Of a DNA stretch of 64,000 nt, positions 15,820 to 24,659 are shown one piece after another. Each line of letters opens with the position of its first letter. Position 1 is the stretch's first letter. The notes under the pieces were generated by a model. That model was given only the letters and a program-made list of their open reading frames with translations, searched no databases and had not been told where the DNA came from. A program made the translations under genes and the position numbers. Source of the stretch: Bacteroidales bacterium UBA3653 (GTDB taxonomy: Bacteria > Bacteroidota > Bacteroidia > Bacteroidales > Paludibacteraceae); the NCBI GenBank assembly GCA_002373505.1, contig DFKE01000017.1, positions 62,001 through 126,000 on the forward strand, given 5' to 3'.

Positions 15820-16826
15820 TGAATATGGAAGAAACATCAAACATTAAACATCAAACATCAACACAACGTTTCGTTGTTATTGGTTGTGGCAATATCGCGC
15901 AGCGTTGCTCGATTCCTGCATTGATGAATTCCGGAGTGACAGAGGTAGTATGCGTGGTGGATACTGACGAGCGAAAACGCGAGATCGTAGAAGGACGTTT
16001 CGGACTCCACTTTGAGACGGATCTGCGTCATGTGTTGGAAAACTACGATTTTGAATCTGTCTATATTTCTACGCCTAATGCTATTCATGTGCAGATTGTA
16101 GAGCAAGTGGCCCCATATCGTAAGAATATACTCTGCGAGAAGCCATTAGCCGGTTCAATGGCAGATGCAGAGCGCATTGCGGAACTAGGCCAGCAATATA
16201 ACATTCCTATCTTCGAGGGATTTATGTATCAATTCCATGCGCAACATAAGATAAAGAACCAGTTGATTGCAGATGGTGCTATTGGCGAACCGCAACTCTT
16301 CCAAGGTTGGTTTGGCTTTCCGCCTATAGCCGATACGGATTTCCGCTATCGGAAAGCTCTTGGCGGCGGTTGTGTCTTAGACTCTTGTGCATATCTTGTC
16401 CATTCTGCGCGCCATTTCTATGGCTGTGAACCGGAATACGTATATGCCGTTCTAAGTCATGAACCAGGCCGTGAGGTAGAGACACATGCTACTATACTAT
16501 TGGATTTTGGTCAGGGTAGAGTGGCAAACCTGGTGTCCGGCTTTAATAACAAGTATAAGAGCCAGCAGGTTATATGGGGTAGTAAAGGACTGATGTCTTT
16601 GGAGCGCGCATATGCCTTACCTCCGGATTTTCAATCCACTCTGACCATTGAGACGCAAGAAGGCACTACTCAACAAATGATGCCGGCATGCAATCATTTT
16701 GAGGAGGAGATGCGTTATTTCGTGGCTAATTGTGCTACATCTGCTGAGGTTTGGCGCGAGGAGTTCCTGAACCAAACGAAAGTGCTGATGCAAGTAAAAG
16801 AATTTATGGTAAACGAGAAAAACTAA
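15819..16826 (+). CDS. Gfo/Idh/MocA oxidoreductase, likely NDP-hexose 3-ketoreductase
   Basis: A 335-residue NAD(P)-dependent oxidoreductase. The Rossmann motif VIGCGNIAQRCSIPAL (about 20-35) and the catalytic EKPLAGS (about 103-109) are present. Placed right after a 2,3-dehydratase it probably reduces the 3-keto group of the unstable diketo intermediate, as 3-ketoreductases of this family do in other deoxysugar pathways; this assignment is from context. The N-terminal residues 5-15 come from a low-complexity stretch of repeated AAACATC words (15838-15865). ATG overlaps the preceding stop. Confidence 0.82.
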   Translation: MNMEETSNIKHQTSTQRFVVIGCGNIAQRCSIPALMNSGVTEVVCVVDTDERKREIVEGRFGLHFETDLRHVLENYDFESVYISTPNAIHVQIVEQVAPYRKNILCEKPLAGSMADAERIAELGQQYNIPIFEGFMYQFHAQHKIKNQLIADGAIGEPQLFQGWFGFPPIADTDFRYRKALGGGCVLDSCAYLVHSARHFYGCEPEYVYAVLSHEPGREVETHATILLDFGQGRVANLVSGFNNKYKSQQVIWGSKGLMSLERAYALPPDFQSTLTIETQEGTTQQMMPACNHFEEEMRYFVANCATSAEVWREEFLNQTKVLMQVKEFMVNEKN

Positions 16827-16830
16827 GATT

Positions 16831-17919
16831 ATGAGCAAAAATATATATGTAACCATGCCTACTTTGGCGCCTCTCAAGGAGGTGGATGCCTATCTGCAAC
16901 AAGTGTGGGAATCCGGAGTGATGACGCATAATGGCCCCCTGCTTCGTAAGTTTGAGCACGACGTGGCTGAATGGCATGGCATGCAGCATCATACGGTAGT
17001 GGTCAATGGAACGATTGCTCTGCAGTTGGCAATACGTGCTTTAGGGATAAAAGGAGAAATCATCACTTCTCCCTTCTCGTTCATTGCTACTACAAGTGCC
17101 ATTATGTATGAAGGTTGCACTCCTGTGTATGCTGACATCAATCCCGAGACGTTGAATATTGATCCGGCTAATGTAGAAGCTGCCATCACGAATAAGACTG
17201 TAGCCATTATGCCTGTACATGTGTTCGGTAACACTTGTGAAATTGAGGCAATAGAAGCCATTGCAAAGAAGCATAATCTGAAGGTGATTTACGATGCTTG
17301 TCACTCGGTAGGTGTGCGATATAAAGGCAAAAGCGTCTTTGCATATGGTGATATCTCTTGCACCAGTTACCACGCTACCAAGATGCTTAATTCCGGTGAA
17401 GGTGGTGGATGTTACACCAACGATGCAGAACTGGATGCCAAGATGAAACGTATTCGTTTCTTCGGTTTCTCGGAAGATAAGACAAATGTGGTCGAAGAAG
17501 GCTCCAACCTCAAAATGACAGAGGTGCATGCTTCAGTCGGCTTGGCAAACCTCAAATACTTGCAAGCGGCATTGGCTGACCGTAAAGAGAAGTATATGCT
17601 GTATAAGCAGTTACTGTCGGTGAATCCGAAATGTCATTTCCAACGTATCAATGATGATAGTTGTAACTATAGTTATTTCCCATTGATCTTGGATTCGGAG
17701 GAAACATTGCTGAAAGTGGACGCCGCTTTGCAGGCAGAGCATATCTTTGCACGCCGCTATTTCTATCCGTCGCTGAATACATTCACAGACATCGTCCCAT
17801 ATGTTAAGATGCCTAATAGCGAGAACATTGCCAGCCGCATCCTTTGCTTGCCGTTATATTTCACACTGCTACAGGAAGATGTGGAGAGAATTGCAAAGGT
17901 AATATTGAAAACGCTATAA
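16831..17919 (+). CDS. DegT/DnrJ/EryC1/StrS sugar aminotransferase
   Basis: A 362-residue PLP-dependent aminotransferase that puts an amino group on a keto-deoxy sugar nucleotide. The PLP lysine lies in SYHATKMLNSGEGG (about residues 180-193). With the two preceding genes the simplest product is an NDP-4-amino-2,4,6-trideoxyhexose, though C3 amination cannot be excluded. It ends the first sugar module; 120 non-coding bases follow. Family assignment is firm, the carbon position is inference. Confidence 0.87.
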   Translation: MSKNIYVTMPTLAPLKEVDAYLQQVWESGVMTHNGPLLRKFEHDVAEWHGMQHHTVVVNGTIALQLAIRALGIKGEIITSPFSFIATTSAIMYEGCTPVYADINPETLNIDPANVEAAITNKTVAIMPVHVFGNTCEIEAIEAIAKKHNLKVIYDACHSVGVRYKGKSVFAYGDISCTSYHATKMLNSGEGGGCYTNDAELDAKMKRIRFFGFSEDKTNVVEEGSNLKMTEVHASVGLANLKYLQAALADRKEKYMLYKQLLSVNPKCHFQRINDDSCNYSYFPLILDSEETLLKVDAALQAEHIFARRYFYPSLNTFTDIVPYVKMPNSENIASRILCLPLYFTLLQEDVERIAKVILKTL

Positions 17920-18039
17920 TAGGAGTTTGCGTAATCGACTGATGAGCGGGAGATGACCGAGAGACAAACACGACTCGCTTACGGGAGAGATACGAGACGA
18001 TAACGAGAAATTGAATCCTTAATAAAAAAGACGAAGAAT

Positions 18040-18375
18040 ATGGATAATATTGCTTATGCTGCACTGCGACTTGCATGTAATCGCATAAATGCAATAAAGA
18101 AAGTTGATGCGATTATTCCTAGTTGTTCCTCTTTTAAAATAGGAAAAACAGGCGATTCATTATATAATCGTTTAAGCAATTATGACGGAGAGTTTGACCA
18201 TATTGACCCTATTTTTGTCGGTTCGAAGTCAGACGTCGATGATATGGAATCATATTTAATAGACCAATATATCAATCATCCGAAATGTGCCAACAAGAAA
18301 GATGGGGAAGCAAGTAATAATGATCCTATGGCAGAAAACGCAGAAAAGTATCAAGTATATGTAGTTTGGAAATAA
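18040..18375 (+). CDS. Hypothetical protein, possibly GIY-YIG-like
   Basis: A 111-residue protein, not firmly recognised. The segment SFKIGKTGDSLYNRLSNY (about 28-45) resembles the KIGKT...RL pattern of GIY-YIG/T5orf172-type domains, with a later Glu (MESYLIDQY, about 70). It starts a three-gene AT-rich set (18040-19478) between two polysaccharide modules. None of the three has an obvious sugar role, so they look like later arrivals. Confidence 0.45.
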   Translation: MDNIAYAALRLACNRINAIKKVDAIIPSCSSFKIGKTGDSLYNRLSNYDGEFDHIDPIFVGSKSDVDDMESYLIDQYINHPKCANKKDGEASNNDPMAENAEKYQVYVVWK

Positions 18376-18387
18376 GATATTCTTAAT

Positions 18388-18741
18388 ATGAATGTACAAA
18401 AGCATATAGCAATCGCAGCAATCGTTGCTAAGCAGCAAGGGCGTGAAGTAAGGCATGTTTACGATTACAATCAAAGTAAATATGTACTTGTTCATTTTAA
18501 TTCAACTGTGGGACCAAATCATGTAAATTTATTTGATTATGATAGAAGTTCTTATGTGACAGGAACTCTACCTACGATATTTGATTATGGATCCGGAACA
18601 TACATCAATCTTAACATTAATGGTAATCGGTTTAATGGATTTGATTATGAAACTGGTTCGCACTTCAATGGAATGATTAACGGTAATATGGTTAACATCT
18701 TTGATTTTCAACATGGTCGATATTTTAATTATGGAGTATGA
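18388..18741 (+). CDS. Small beta-repeat protein with FDY motifs
   Basis: A 117-residue protein with five imperfect repeats of 18-25 residues, each centred on (F/Y)D(Y/F) followed by an aromatic/Gly segment: VYDYNQSKY, LFDYDRSSY, IFDYGSGTY, GFDYETGSH and IFDFQHGRY. Such periodicity suggests stacked beta strands. Function unknown. Its stop overlaps the ATG of the next gene by four bases, so the two are translationally coupled. Confidence 0.6.
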   Translation: MNVQKHIAIAAIVAKQQGREVRHVYDYNQSKYVLVHFNSTVGPNHVNLFDYDRSSYVTGTLPTIFDYGSGTYINLNINGNRFNGFDYETGSHFNGMINGNMVNIFDFQHGRYFNYGV

Positions 18742-19478
18742 AAGTTGTTAAAAAGATATTGGTCTGGGTGACCTTTGGACTATTTGGAGTTTTGATTGGC
18801 TTATCGCTCCCTTATAAGTGGAATGGTGATATTAGTGAAGTGGCATTATTCCCATTTGATGAGCGTGTATGGGAGAGGACTTTTGATGTCATAAATGCTC
18901 TATTGTTATTTGTAACGTTGCTAACAGCTATTTTTAAGGAGCAAATATTAGCAGGTATTTATCATGCAAAGTTCGAAATTGACAAGAATGTAGAATATCG
19001 AGAAATGGTAGATAATAATGAACAAGGCTCAAAAGCTTCTTCATATGAGAAAGTAATGCTTGTGCAAAATGTAGGTAATAGGTCCGCAACTAATTGCAGG
19101 TTGGTAATAGACAGTGTGTCATGTCAATGCGAGAATGATTATCATGCAACAGAGATTGATTTTAATGAAAGTGAAATTTTTCCGCAGTCTTTTAAACCAT
19201 CAAATAATCAACTTAAACCACAAGGAACTTTAGCATTCTCGATGTTTAGAATTCTGCCTAAGGTGGTTGCTCGAGAGGGAGAACGTCCAATGTCCTTTCA
19301 AATTGGCAATAATGAGATAGAAATTAGACAGGGAAAAACAGACTACACTATCACTTTTCATATTGAGGCAGAGGATATGCAATCTTCAACATACAAAATA
19401 GTTGTACATTGGAATGGTAGATGGCAAAATAGAAAAACGGAGATGGATAAAGAGTTGAAAATCGAATACATATCCTAA
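18738..19478 (+). CDS. Hypothetical membrane protein with two N-terminal helices
   Basis: A 246-residue protein. Hydrophobic segments at about 5-25 (ILVWVTFGLFGVLIGLSL) and about 52-67 (FDVINALLLFVTLLTA) are followed by a soluble region of about 170 residues rich in beta strands. No enzyme motif was seen. The layout (two membrane helices, then a beta domain) is found in some membrane-anchored sensor proteins, but the function is unknown. It overlaps the FDY-repeat gene. Confidence 0.6.
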   Translation: MKVVKKILVWVTFGLFGVLIGLSLPYKWNGDISEVALFPFDERVWERTFDVINALLLFVTLLTAIFKEQILAGIYHAKFEIDKNVEYREMVDNNEQGSKASSYEKVMLVQNVGNRSATNCRLVIDSVSCQCENDYHATEIDFNESEIFPQSFKPSNNQLKPQGTLAFSMFRILPKVVAREGERPMSFQIGNNEIEIRQGKTDYTITFHIEAEDMQSSTYKIVVHWNGRWQNRKTEMDKELKIEYIS

Positions 19479-19576
19479 CAATAATCAATCAAATCACAAT
19501 AAACCCTTTATTAATCATAGTAGCAAGATGATAGAGGCGTGAAGTGTATGTATAAAACAGAAAATATACAAATTAT

Positions 19577-20221
19577 ATGAAACAAATAATTATCATAGGA
19601 ACTGGCGCAGTTGCAGCAGAACTGACAATGTACCTGAGAGATATTCATGATGTAGTGCTAAAGGGTTATCTGGAGTATGATTATAATCTGGAAAAATATT
19701 ACAACACATACAATTATGAAAAACCTGTCTTAGGTGACTTGGATACATATATCCCTGAAGAAAATGATTATTTCTTGATAGGAGTGTCGAATGTGCCATT
19801 CAGACTTAAGGTGATAAATGCTATAAAGAGCAAGAATGGTAAATTCTACACATTGATTCACCCAACTGCGCTAATCGCATTAGATGCCAAAATAGGAGAG
19901 GGATGTACTATAGCTCCGTTTAGTATGGTTGGTCCCCATGCAAGCATCGGAAATTATAATTTACTGACATCCTATTCTGCTATTAGCCACGACTGCATAC
20001 TGGGAGATAATAATACATTCTCTTCTGTAATTGTGTGCGGTAGAGTCAAAATAGGAGACAATAATACATTCTATATACGCTCAACAGTGCAGCCAGATTT
20101 GACAATAGGAAATAATAATGTCATTGCTGCAGGGATGATTGTAGATTCTAATCTTGGAGACGATGCGACTATATTTTATCGCTTTAAGGAAAGAGTTCTA
20201 GCAATTCCAAAACAAAATTGA
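19577..20221 (+). CDS. PglD/NeuD-like sugar acyltransferase (hexapeptide-repeat)
   Basis: A 214-residue protein with an N-terminal Rossmann-like PglD_N domain (IIIIGTGAVAAEL, residues 4-16) and a left-handed beta-helix from about 90, with the helix-typical HPTALIALDAKIGEGCTI and SAISHDCILGDNNTF. The PglD/NeuD family N- or O-acylates sugars, commonly the 4-amino group of UDP- or dTDP-4-amino-deoxysugars. Placed between the amino-sugar module and an acyl-carrier module, it is a good candidate for adding the acyl group to that amine. The donor could be acetyl-CoA or an acyl carrier protein. Confidence 0.8.
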   Translation: MKQIIIIGTGAVAAELTMYLRDIHDVVLKGYLEYDYNLEKYYNTYNYEKPVLGDLDTYIPEENDYFLIGVSNVPFRLKVINAIKSKNGKFYTLIHPTALIALDAKIGEGCTIAPFSMVGPHASIGNYNLLTSYSAISHDCILGDNNTFSSVIVCGRVKIGDNNTFYIRSTVQPDLTIGNNNVIAAGMIVDSNLGDDATIFYRFKERVLAIPKQN

Positions 20222-20223
20222 TT

Positions 20224-21732
20224 ATGCAAAAATCAGTAATAGAATATTTATCAAAAACCGTCGCGGCTTTTCCAGACAAAATAGCTGTTCACGATGAGAA
20301 AGAGGAAATCACTTTCTCGCAATTGTGGCAAAATGCCGTGAGCATCGCTAATGCTTTGCAAAACATAGTATCACCTCGTCAACCAATCGGCGTGTATATC
20401 CCGAAAGGTTGCAAGATGGTGACCTCTTTTGCTGCAATCAATATGGCTGCAGATTTCTATGTGCCGTTGGATACCAAGTCTCCTGCTCAGCGCGTAGCTT
20501 CCATCTTGACAACTCTTGAAGCAAAGGTCGTAATCACAGATGCGGCTCATAAAGAAGCACTATCAGCGTTCTATCAAGGAGAGATGTTGGTCTTTGAAGA
20601 CTGCGTTGCTTCGGTGCAAAAACAAGACGCGTTACGATATGAGAAGGAGCAGATTGATACAGATCCGATTTATTCTATTTTTACATCTGGTAGCACCGGA
20701 GTTCCCAAAGGTGTTGTTGTCTCTCATCGCGGAGTAATAGATTATATTGATTGGGCTGTAGATACGTTTAAGATTGACTCCACATCCGTTATCGGTAATC
20801 AGGCTCCGTTCTATTTCGATAACTCGACATTAGATATCTATCTAATGTATGCAACAGGTGCCACTCTGAATATTATTCCGGAAATCAATTTCGTATTCCC
20901 TGCCAAACTCATTGACTATCTCAACGACCAAAAGATAACTTTTGTATTCTGGGTGCCGTTTGTATTGGTCAATGTGGCTAATATGGATATCTTGGCATCG
21001 AAGAAACCGCAATATCTGCGAGATATCTTCTTTGCAGGAGAAGTGATGCCTAATAAGCATTTGAACTATTGGCGTAAGCACCTGCCTGACTGCCGGTATG
21101 CAAACCTATATGGTCCAACAGAGATAACGGTGGATTGCACATATTATTTGGTAGATAGAGAATTCTCCGATGATGAGCCACTGCCGATTGGAATACCTTG
21201 CCGGAATAGCGATGTGTTGGTTTTGGTGGATAGGAAACGGCTCGCAAAACAAGGTGAGCAAGGAGAACTCTGTGTGCGCGGAACCTCTTTGGCGTTAGGG
21301 TATTATAATAATCCGGAGAAAACAGCTGATGCGTTCATCCAAAATCCGTTGAATAGCCATTACCCTGAAACGATTTATTGCACGGGTGATGTGGTGTACG
21401 AGAATGAGCGTGGGGAGATTATGTATGTGGGACGTATCGATTCGCAGATTAAGCATAACGGATACCGCATTGAGTTGGGAGAGATTGAGACTGCAATATT
21501 AGGAAGCAACTTGGTGGATAACTGCTGCGTGCTGTACAATAACAGGGAGAAGCAGATCGTATTGGTTTATCAGGCAGAGCAGGAGTTGAATATCGCGGCA
21601 TTGCGTAAGGCGATTGGCGAGAAGATACCGAAGTATATGCTGCCGACGGTGTATATGAGAGAGGAGAAGTTGCAGCAGAATACAAGCGGAAAGATTGACA
21701 GAGCACATTATAACCGGAAAATATACGAATAA
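20224..21732 (+). CDS. Stand-alone amino-acid adenylation enzyme (DltA/NRPS A-domain type)
   Basis: A 502-residue ANL-superfamily enzyme expected to activate a carboxylic acid with ATP and load it on a carrier protein. Core motifs: A3 IFTSGSTGVPKGV (152-164), A5 NLYGPTEIT, A8 YVGRIDSQIKHNGYRIELGE and A10 NTSGKIDR. In core A4 the sequence FDNSTLDIY (198-206) keeps the Asp that binds an alpha-amino group, so the substrate is probably an amino acid, as in DltA. The ATG at 20224 follows the upstream stop by two bases. Likely carrier partners are the three ACP genes downstream. Confidence 0.85.
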   Translation: MQKSVIEYLSKTVAAFPDKIAVHDEKEEITFSQLWQNAVSIANALQNIVSPRQPIGVYIPKGCKMVTSFAAINMAADFYVPLDTKSPAQRVASILTTLEAKVVITDAAHKEALSAFYQGEMLVFEDCVASVQKQDALRYEKEQIDTDPIYSIFTSGSTGVPKGVVVSHRGVIDYIDWAVDTFKIDSTSVIGNQAPFYFDNSTLDIYLMYATGATLNIIPEINFVFPAKLIDYLNDQKITFVFWVPFVLVNVANMDILASKKPQYLRDIFFAGEVMPNKHLNYWRKHLPDCRYANLYGPTEITVDCTYYLVDREFSDDEPLPIGIPCRNSDVLVLVDRKRLAKQGEQGELCVRGTSLALGYYNNPEKTADAFIQNPLNSHYPETIYCTGDVVYENERGEIMYVGRIDSQIKHNGYRIELGEIETAILGSNLVDNCCVLYNNREKQIVLVYQAEQELNIAALRKAIGEKIPKYMLPTVYMREEKLQQNTSGKIDRAHYNRKIYE

Positions 21733-22512
21733 ATGTTGATGTTTAACAAAATACAGATTGATAAATTGGATGAGAAGATAGATTCGTACCGTCATACACA
21801 TCCAAAGTACACAAACTATTTCATGCCAGAATTATCCGATATGGAATATTGGGAAGGAGAGCATACTCTTCTTCTAAAAAAAGTGTACGAGGGGTATAAC
21901 CGAATCTACTTTTTATCAAACGATAGAGACGAGTTGATGGAATCATTATCGAATCTATCCAAATATGACTCAATCAATGTTCCGTATAGAAGGGAGAGAA
22001 ATCAAGATTTATATCAAACTCTGATAGATGGTGGTTACATTTTGTTTCAGACTTATGAACGTTTATCTAATTTCAGTATAGAGCAAAGGGGCGAATTTGT
22101 GGAGAATTACGCAAACTTGGATGATGTGAATGACATAGATGAATTACTACATAAGCATTTCCACCCAATATCAGATCGTCTTCCATCAAAGGATGATTTG
22201 ATCAAATATGTGAGCAATAATCAGGTTCAAGTATGTAGAGATAAAGATACACAAAAGGTAAAAGGTGTCATCATATTTGAAATTTGCGGAAAGCTATGTA
22301 ATTTCTTAGAGTGGGCGAGTGATGCAAGCGTAGGAGAAAGTTTGTTCTTGTATATGAACGCGTTTAATATGCTTGTTCAAAACGGAGTCAATAAATGCAC
22401 ATTGTGGGTTCGTTGCGGAAATAAAAGAGCAAGGCAAATTTACGATATTTTAGGTTTCCATGCGGATGGACTACTTGATGATACTTACTTAAAGCCAGAT
22501 ATCGATAATTGA
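21733..22512 (+). CDS. GNAT-fold acyltransferase
   Basis: A 259-residue protein whose C-terminal third has the GNAT pattern: a beta strand (KCTLWVRCGN) followed by ARQIYDILGFHADG (about 228-242). The N-terminal part is less conserved. Located between the adenylation enzyme and FkbH, it may transfer an acyl group within the same pathway. Its stop codon overlaps the ATG of fkbH. Substrates are not predictable. Confidence 0.6.
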   Translation: MLMFNKIQIDKLDEKIDSYRHTHPKYTNYFMPELSDMEYWEGEHTLLLKKVYEGYNRIYFLSNDRDELMESLSNLSKYDSINVPYRRERNQDLYQTLIDGGYILFQTYERLSNFSIEQRGEFVENYANLDDVNDIDELLHKHFHPISDRLPSKDDLIKYVSNNQVQVCRDKDTQKVKGVIIFEICGKLCNFLEWASDASVGESLFLYMNAFNMLVQNGVNKCTLWVRCGNKRARQIYDILGFHADGLLDDTYLKPDIDN

Positions 22513-24233
22513 TGATAGATTTTAAGCAAATAAAGAAACTTCTCAAGCAAGATAACACGAACTTGCCGGAGGTGAAGGTGGCGCTGTTGGGAGATACGGC
22601 TACGCAGTTCTTGGCTACGGCAATCAAGGGTGTGGGAGTCGAGAGAGGGTATAACATCAACCTCTTCGAAGCAGAGTACAACCAAGTGGAACGGCAAGTG
22701 CTGGATCCGACTTCGGATTTGCATGCTTTTGAGGCGAAGTACACGATTGTGTTCCAATCGACGCATAAATTGCTGGAGCAATACTCGCTTAATGAGTTAA
22801 CGAATGAAAGAGTTAACGAGTTAATGAGCGGGAGACTCAACTTTGTACGCACCTTGTGCGAGACGACGGATGGCAAAATCATCTACTTCAACTATCCGGA
22901 GATAGATGATACAGTGTTTGGACAGTTCGCGAACCGGACGGAGTTGTCATTCTCATGGCAGATCCGGCAGTTAAACTGCGAGTTGATGCGGTTGACGCAG
23001 GAGTACCCGAACCTGTACATCTGTGACATCGCAGCACTGCAGAACCAGTTCGGACGCGAGTGGATGTTCGACAGTTCGGTGTATGTGAGCACGGAGATGG
23101 TGCTGTCGCTGGACGCGCTGCCGTACGTAGGTAGCCGCGTGATGGACATCATCTGCGCGATTGAAGGCAAGTTCAAGAAATGCCTGATACTGGATCTGGA
23201 CAACACCATGTGGGGTGGTGTCGTTGGCGATGACGGATGGGAGAACATCCAAGTGGGACACGGACTCGGCATCGGAAAGGCATACACCGAGTTCCAAGAG
23301 TGGGTGAAGAAACTGAAGAACCGCGGCATCATTATTGCCGTTTGTAGCAAGAACGACGAGGACAAGGCGAAAGAGCCGTTTGAGAAGAATCCGGAGATGG
23401 TACTGCGGCTGGATGATATTGCGGTGTTTGTGGCGAACTGGGAGAACAAAGCCGACAATATCCGGACGATTCAGCAGATCCTGAACATCGGATTCGACAG
23501 CATGGTGTTCCTCGATGACAACCCGTTTGAGCGGAACATGGTGCGGGAGAACGTGCCGGGAGTGTGCGTGCCGGAGTTGCCGGAGGATCCGGGTGATTAT
23601 TTGGAGTATCTGTACTCTCTCAACTTGTTCGAAACGGCATCGTACAGTGCCGGAGACAAGGATCGGACAAAGCAATATCAGACGGAGGCGAAGCGTGTGC
23701 AAGCGGCACAGAAGTTCACCAACGAAGCGGATTTCCTGAAGAGTCTGGATATGGTGTCGGTGGTGGAAGGATTTACGCCTTTTAACACGCCTCGTGTGGC
23801 GCAACTCAGTCAGCGGAGCAACCAGTTCAACCTGCGGACGGTGCGGTATACGGACGGAGAGATTGCAGCTTTGGGCGCGTCGGATAAGCATGTGTGTCTG
23901 TCGTTTACGCTGGAGGATAAATTCGGAGATAATGGACTAATCTGCGTGATTATCATGGAGAAACGGGATGCGAAGACGCTGTTCGTGGATACATGGTTCA
24001 TGAGCTGCCGTGTGCTCAAACGCGGCATGGAGAACTTCACGCTCAACACGATGGTGGAGTACGCAAAGGCGCTTGGTTTTGAGCGGATTGTGGGCGAGTA
24101 TATCCCAACGCTGAAGAACGGAATGGTGAAGGAACATTATCCGAATCTCGGGTTCAAAGCGATAGGTGAGAACTTGTATGAGTTGGAAGTAAATGCTTAT
24201 GAACCGAGAGAATGTTATATTGCAAAAAAATGA
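22512..24233 (+). CDS. FkbH-like HAD-IIIC acyl-loading enzyme
   Basis: A 573-residue FkbH-family protein. Characterised relatives take 1,3-bisphosphoglycerate, dephosphorylate it and load glyceryl units on an acyl carrier protein. Domains: an N-terminal SGNH-like region (1-215), a HAD core with LDLDNTMWGGVVGDDG (227-242) and FLDDNPFER, and a C-terminal GNAT-like part ending SCRVLKRGMENF and GEYIPTLKNGMV. Residues 94-105 (NELTNERVNELM) come from a repetitive insert (22791-22830). The gene looks more GC-rich than its neighbours, suggesting separate origin. It overlaps the genes on both sides by four bases or fewer. Confidence 0.87.
   Translation: MIDFKQIKKLLKQDNTNLPEVKVALLGDTATQFLATAIKGVGVERGYNINLFEAEYNQVERQVLDPTSDLHAFEAKYTIVFQSTHKLLEQYSLNELTNERVNELMSGRLNFVRTLCETTDGKIIYFNYPEIDDTVFGQFANRTELSFSWQIRQLNCELMRLTQEYPNLYICDIAALQNQFGREWMFDSSVYVSTEMVLSLDALPYVGSRVMDIICAIEGKFKKCLILDLDNTMWGGVVGDDGWENIQVGHGLGIGKAYTEFQEWVKKLKNRGIIIAVCSKNDEDKAKEPFEKNPEMVLRLDDIAVFVANWENKADNIRTIQQILNIGFDSMVFLDDNPFERNMVRENVPGVCVPELPEDPGDYLEYLYSLNLFETASYSAGDKDRTKQYQTEAKRVQAAQKFTNEADFLKSLDMVSVVEGFTPFNTPRVAQLSQRSNQFNLRTVRYTDGEIAALGASDKHVCLSFTLEDKFGDNGLICVIIMEKRDAKTLFVDTWFMSCRVLKRGMENFTLNTMVEYAKALGFERIVGEYIPTLKNGMVKEHYPNLGFKAIGENLYELEVNAYEPRECYIAKK
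22791..22830 (+). repeat. In-frame NEL/NER repeat within the FkbH-like gene
   Basis: Tandem GAGTTAAC / GAATGAAA words encode NELTNERVNELM. Same family as the copies in sodB and several glycosyltransferase genes. Confidence 0.65.
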
Positions 24234-24655
24234 GTATGAGTTTTGAAGAATTTATAGAGCAATCACAGCATATCGAGTGCCTCTACAAAGTAACGGAAGA
24301 GGTATATAAAGCTTTCCAAGTGGTTAGCGGTGATATGAATCCGTTGCATGTGAACAAGGAATTTGCGTTGTCCAAAGGTATGCAAGATAGGGTGATGTAT
24401 GGCAATATATTGAACGCCTTTATCTCTCATTTTGTTGGAATGCGATTGCCATCACCTGATGTAATGATTCTTTCACAGGATATCAACTATCATTTGCCGG
24501 TATATCTGAATGACGAGTTGTTGTTGGATGTTAAGATTGAGGATTACTCAGATGCGGTAAGGGTTGTGAACTACAAGTTTATGATATACAAGTTGACGGG
24601 TGAAGATAAGAAACCCAAAGTGGCAAAAGGACATGTTCAAATTAAAATGATTTGA
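24230..24655 (+). CDS. MaoC-like hot-dog dehydratase
   Basis: A 141-residue hot-dog-fold protein with the MaoC/hydratase pattern VVSGDMNPLHVNKEFALSKG (about 30-49), which carries the conserved Asp and His. Members dehydrate or hydrate 3-hydroxyacyl thioesters. With the SDRs, KAS III and ACPs it would complete a small reductive acyl-building cycle. The ATG at 24230 overlaps the FkbH-like stop (ATGA) and is preferred to an earlier in-frame ATG at 24212. Confidence 0.8.
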   Translation: MSMSFEEFIEQSQHIECLYKVTEEVYKAFQVVSGDMNPLHVNKEFALSKGMQDRVMYGNILNAFISHFVGMRLPSPDVMILSQDINYHLPVYLNDELLLDVKIEDYSDAVRVVNYKFMIYKLTGEDKKPKVAKGHVQIKMI

Positions 24656-24659
24656 GAAT

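Noticed and set aside
22971..23891. Minus-strand open frame inside the FkbH-like gene
   Set aside because: Shadow of a GC-rich gene; Arg/His-rich with no recognisable family.
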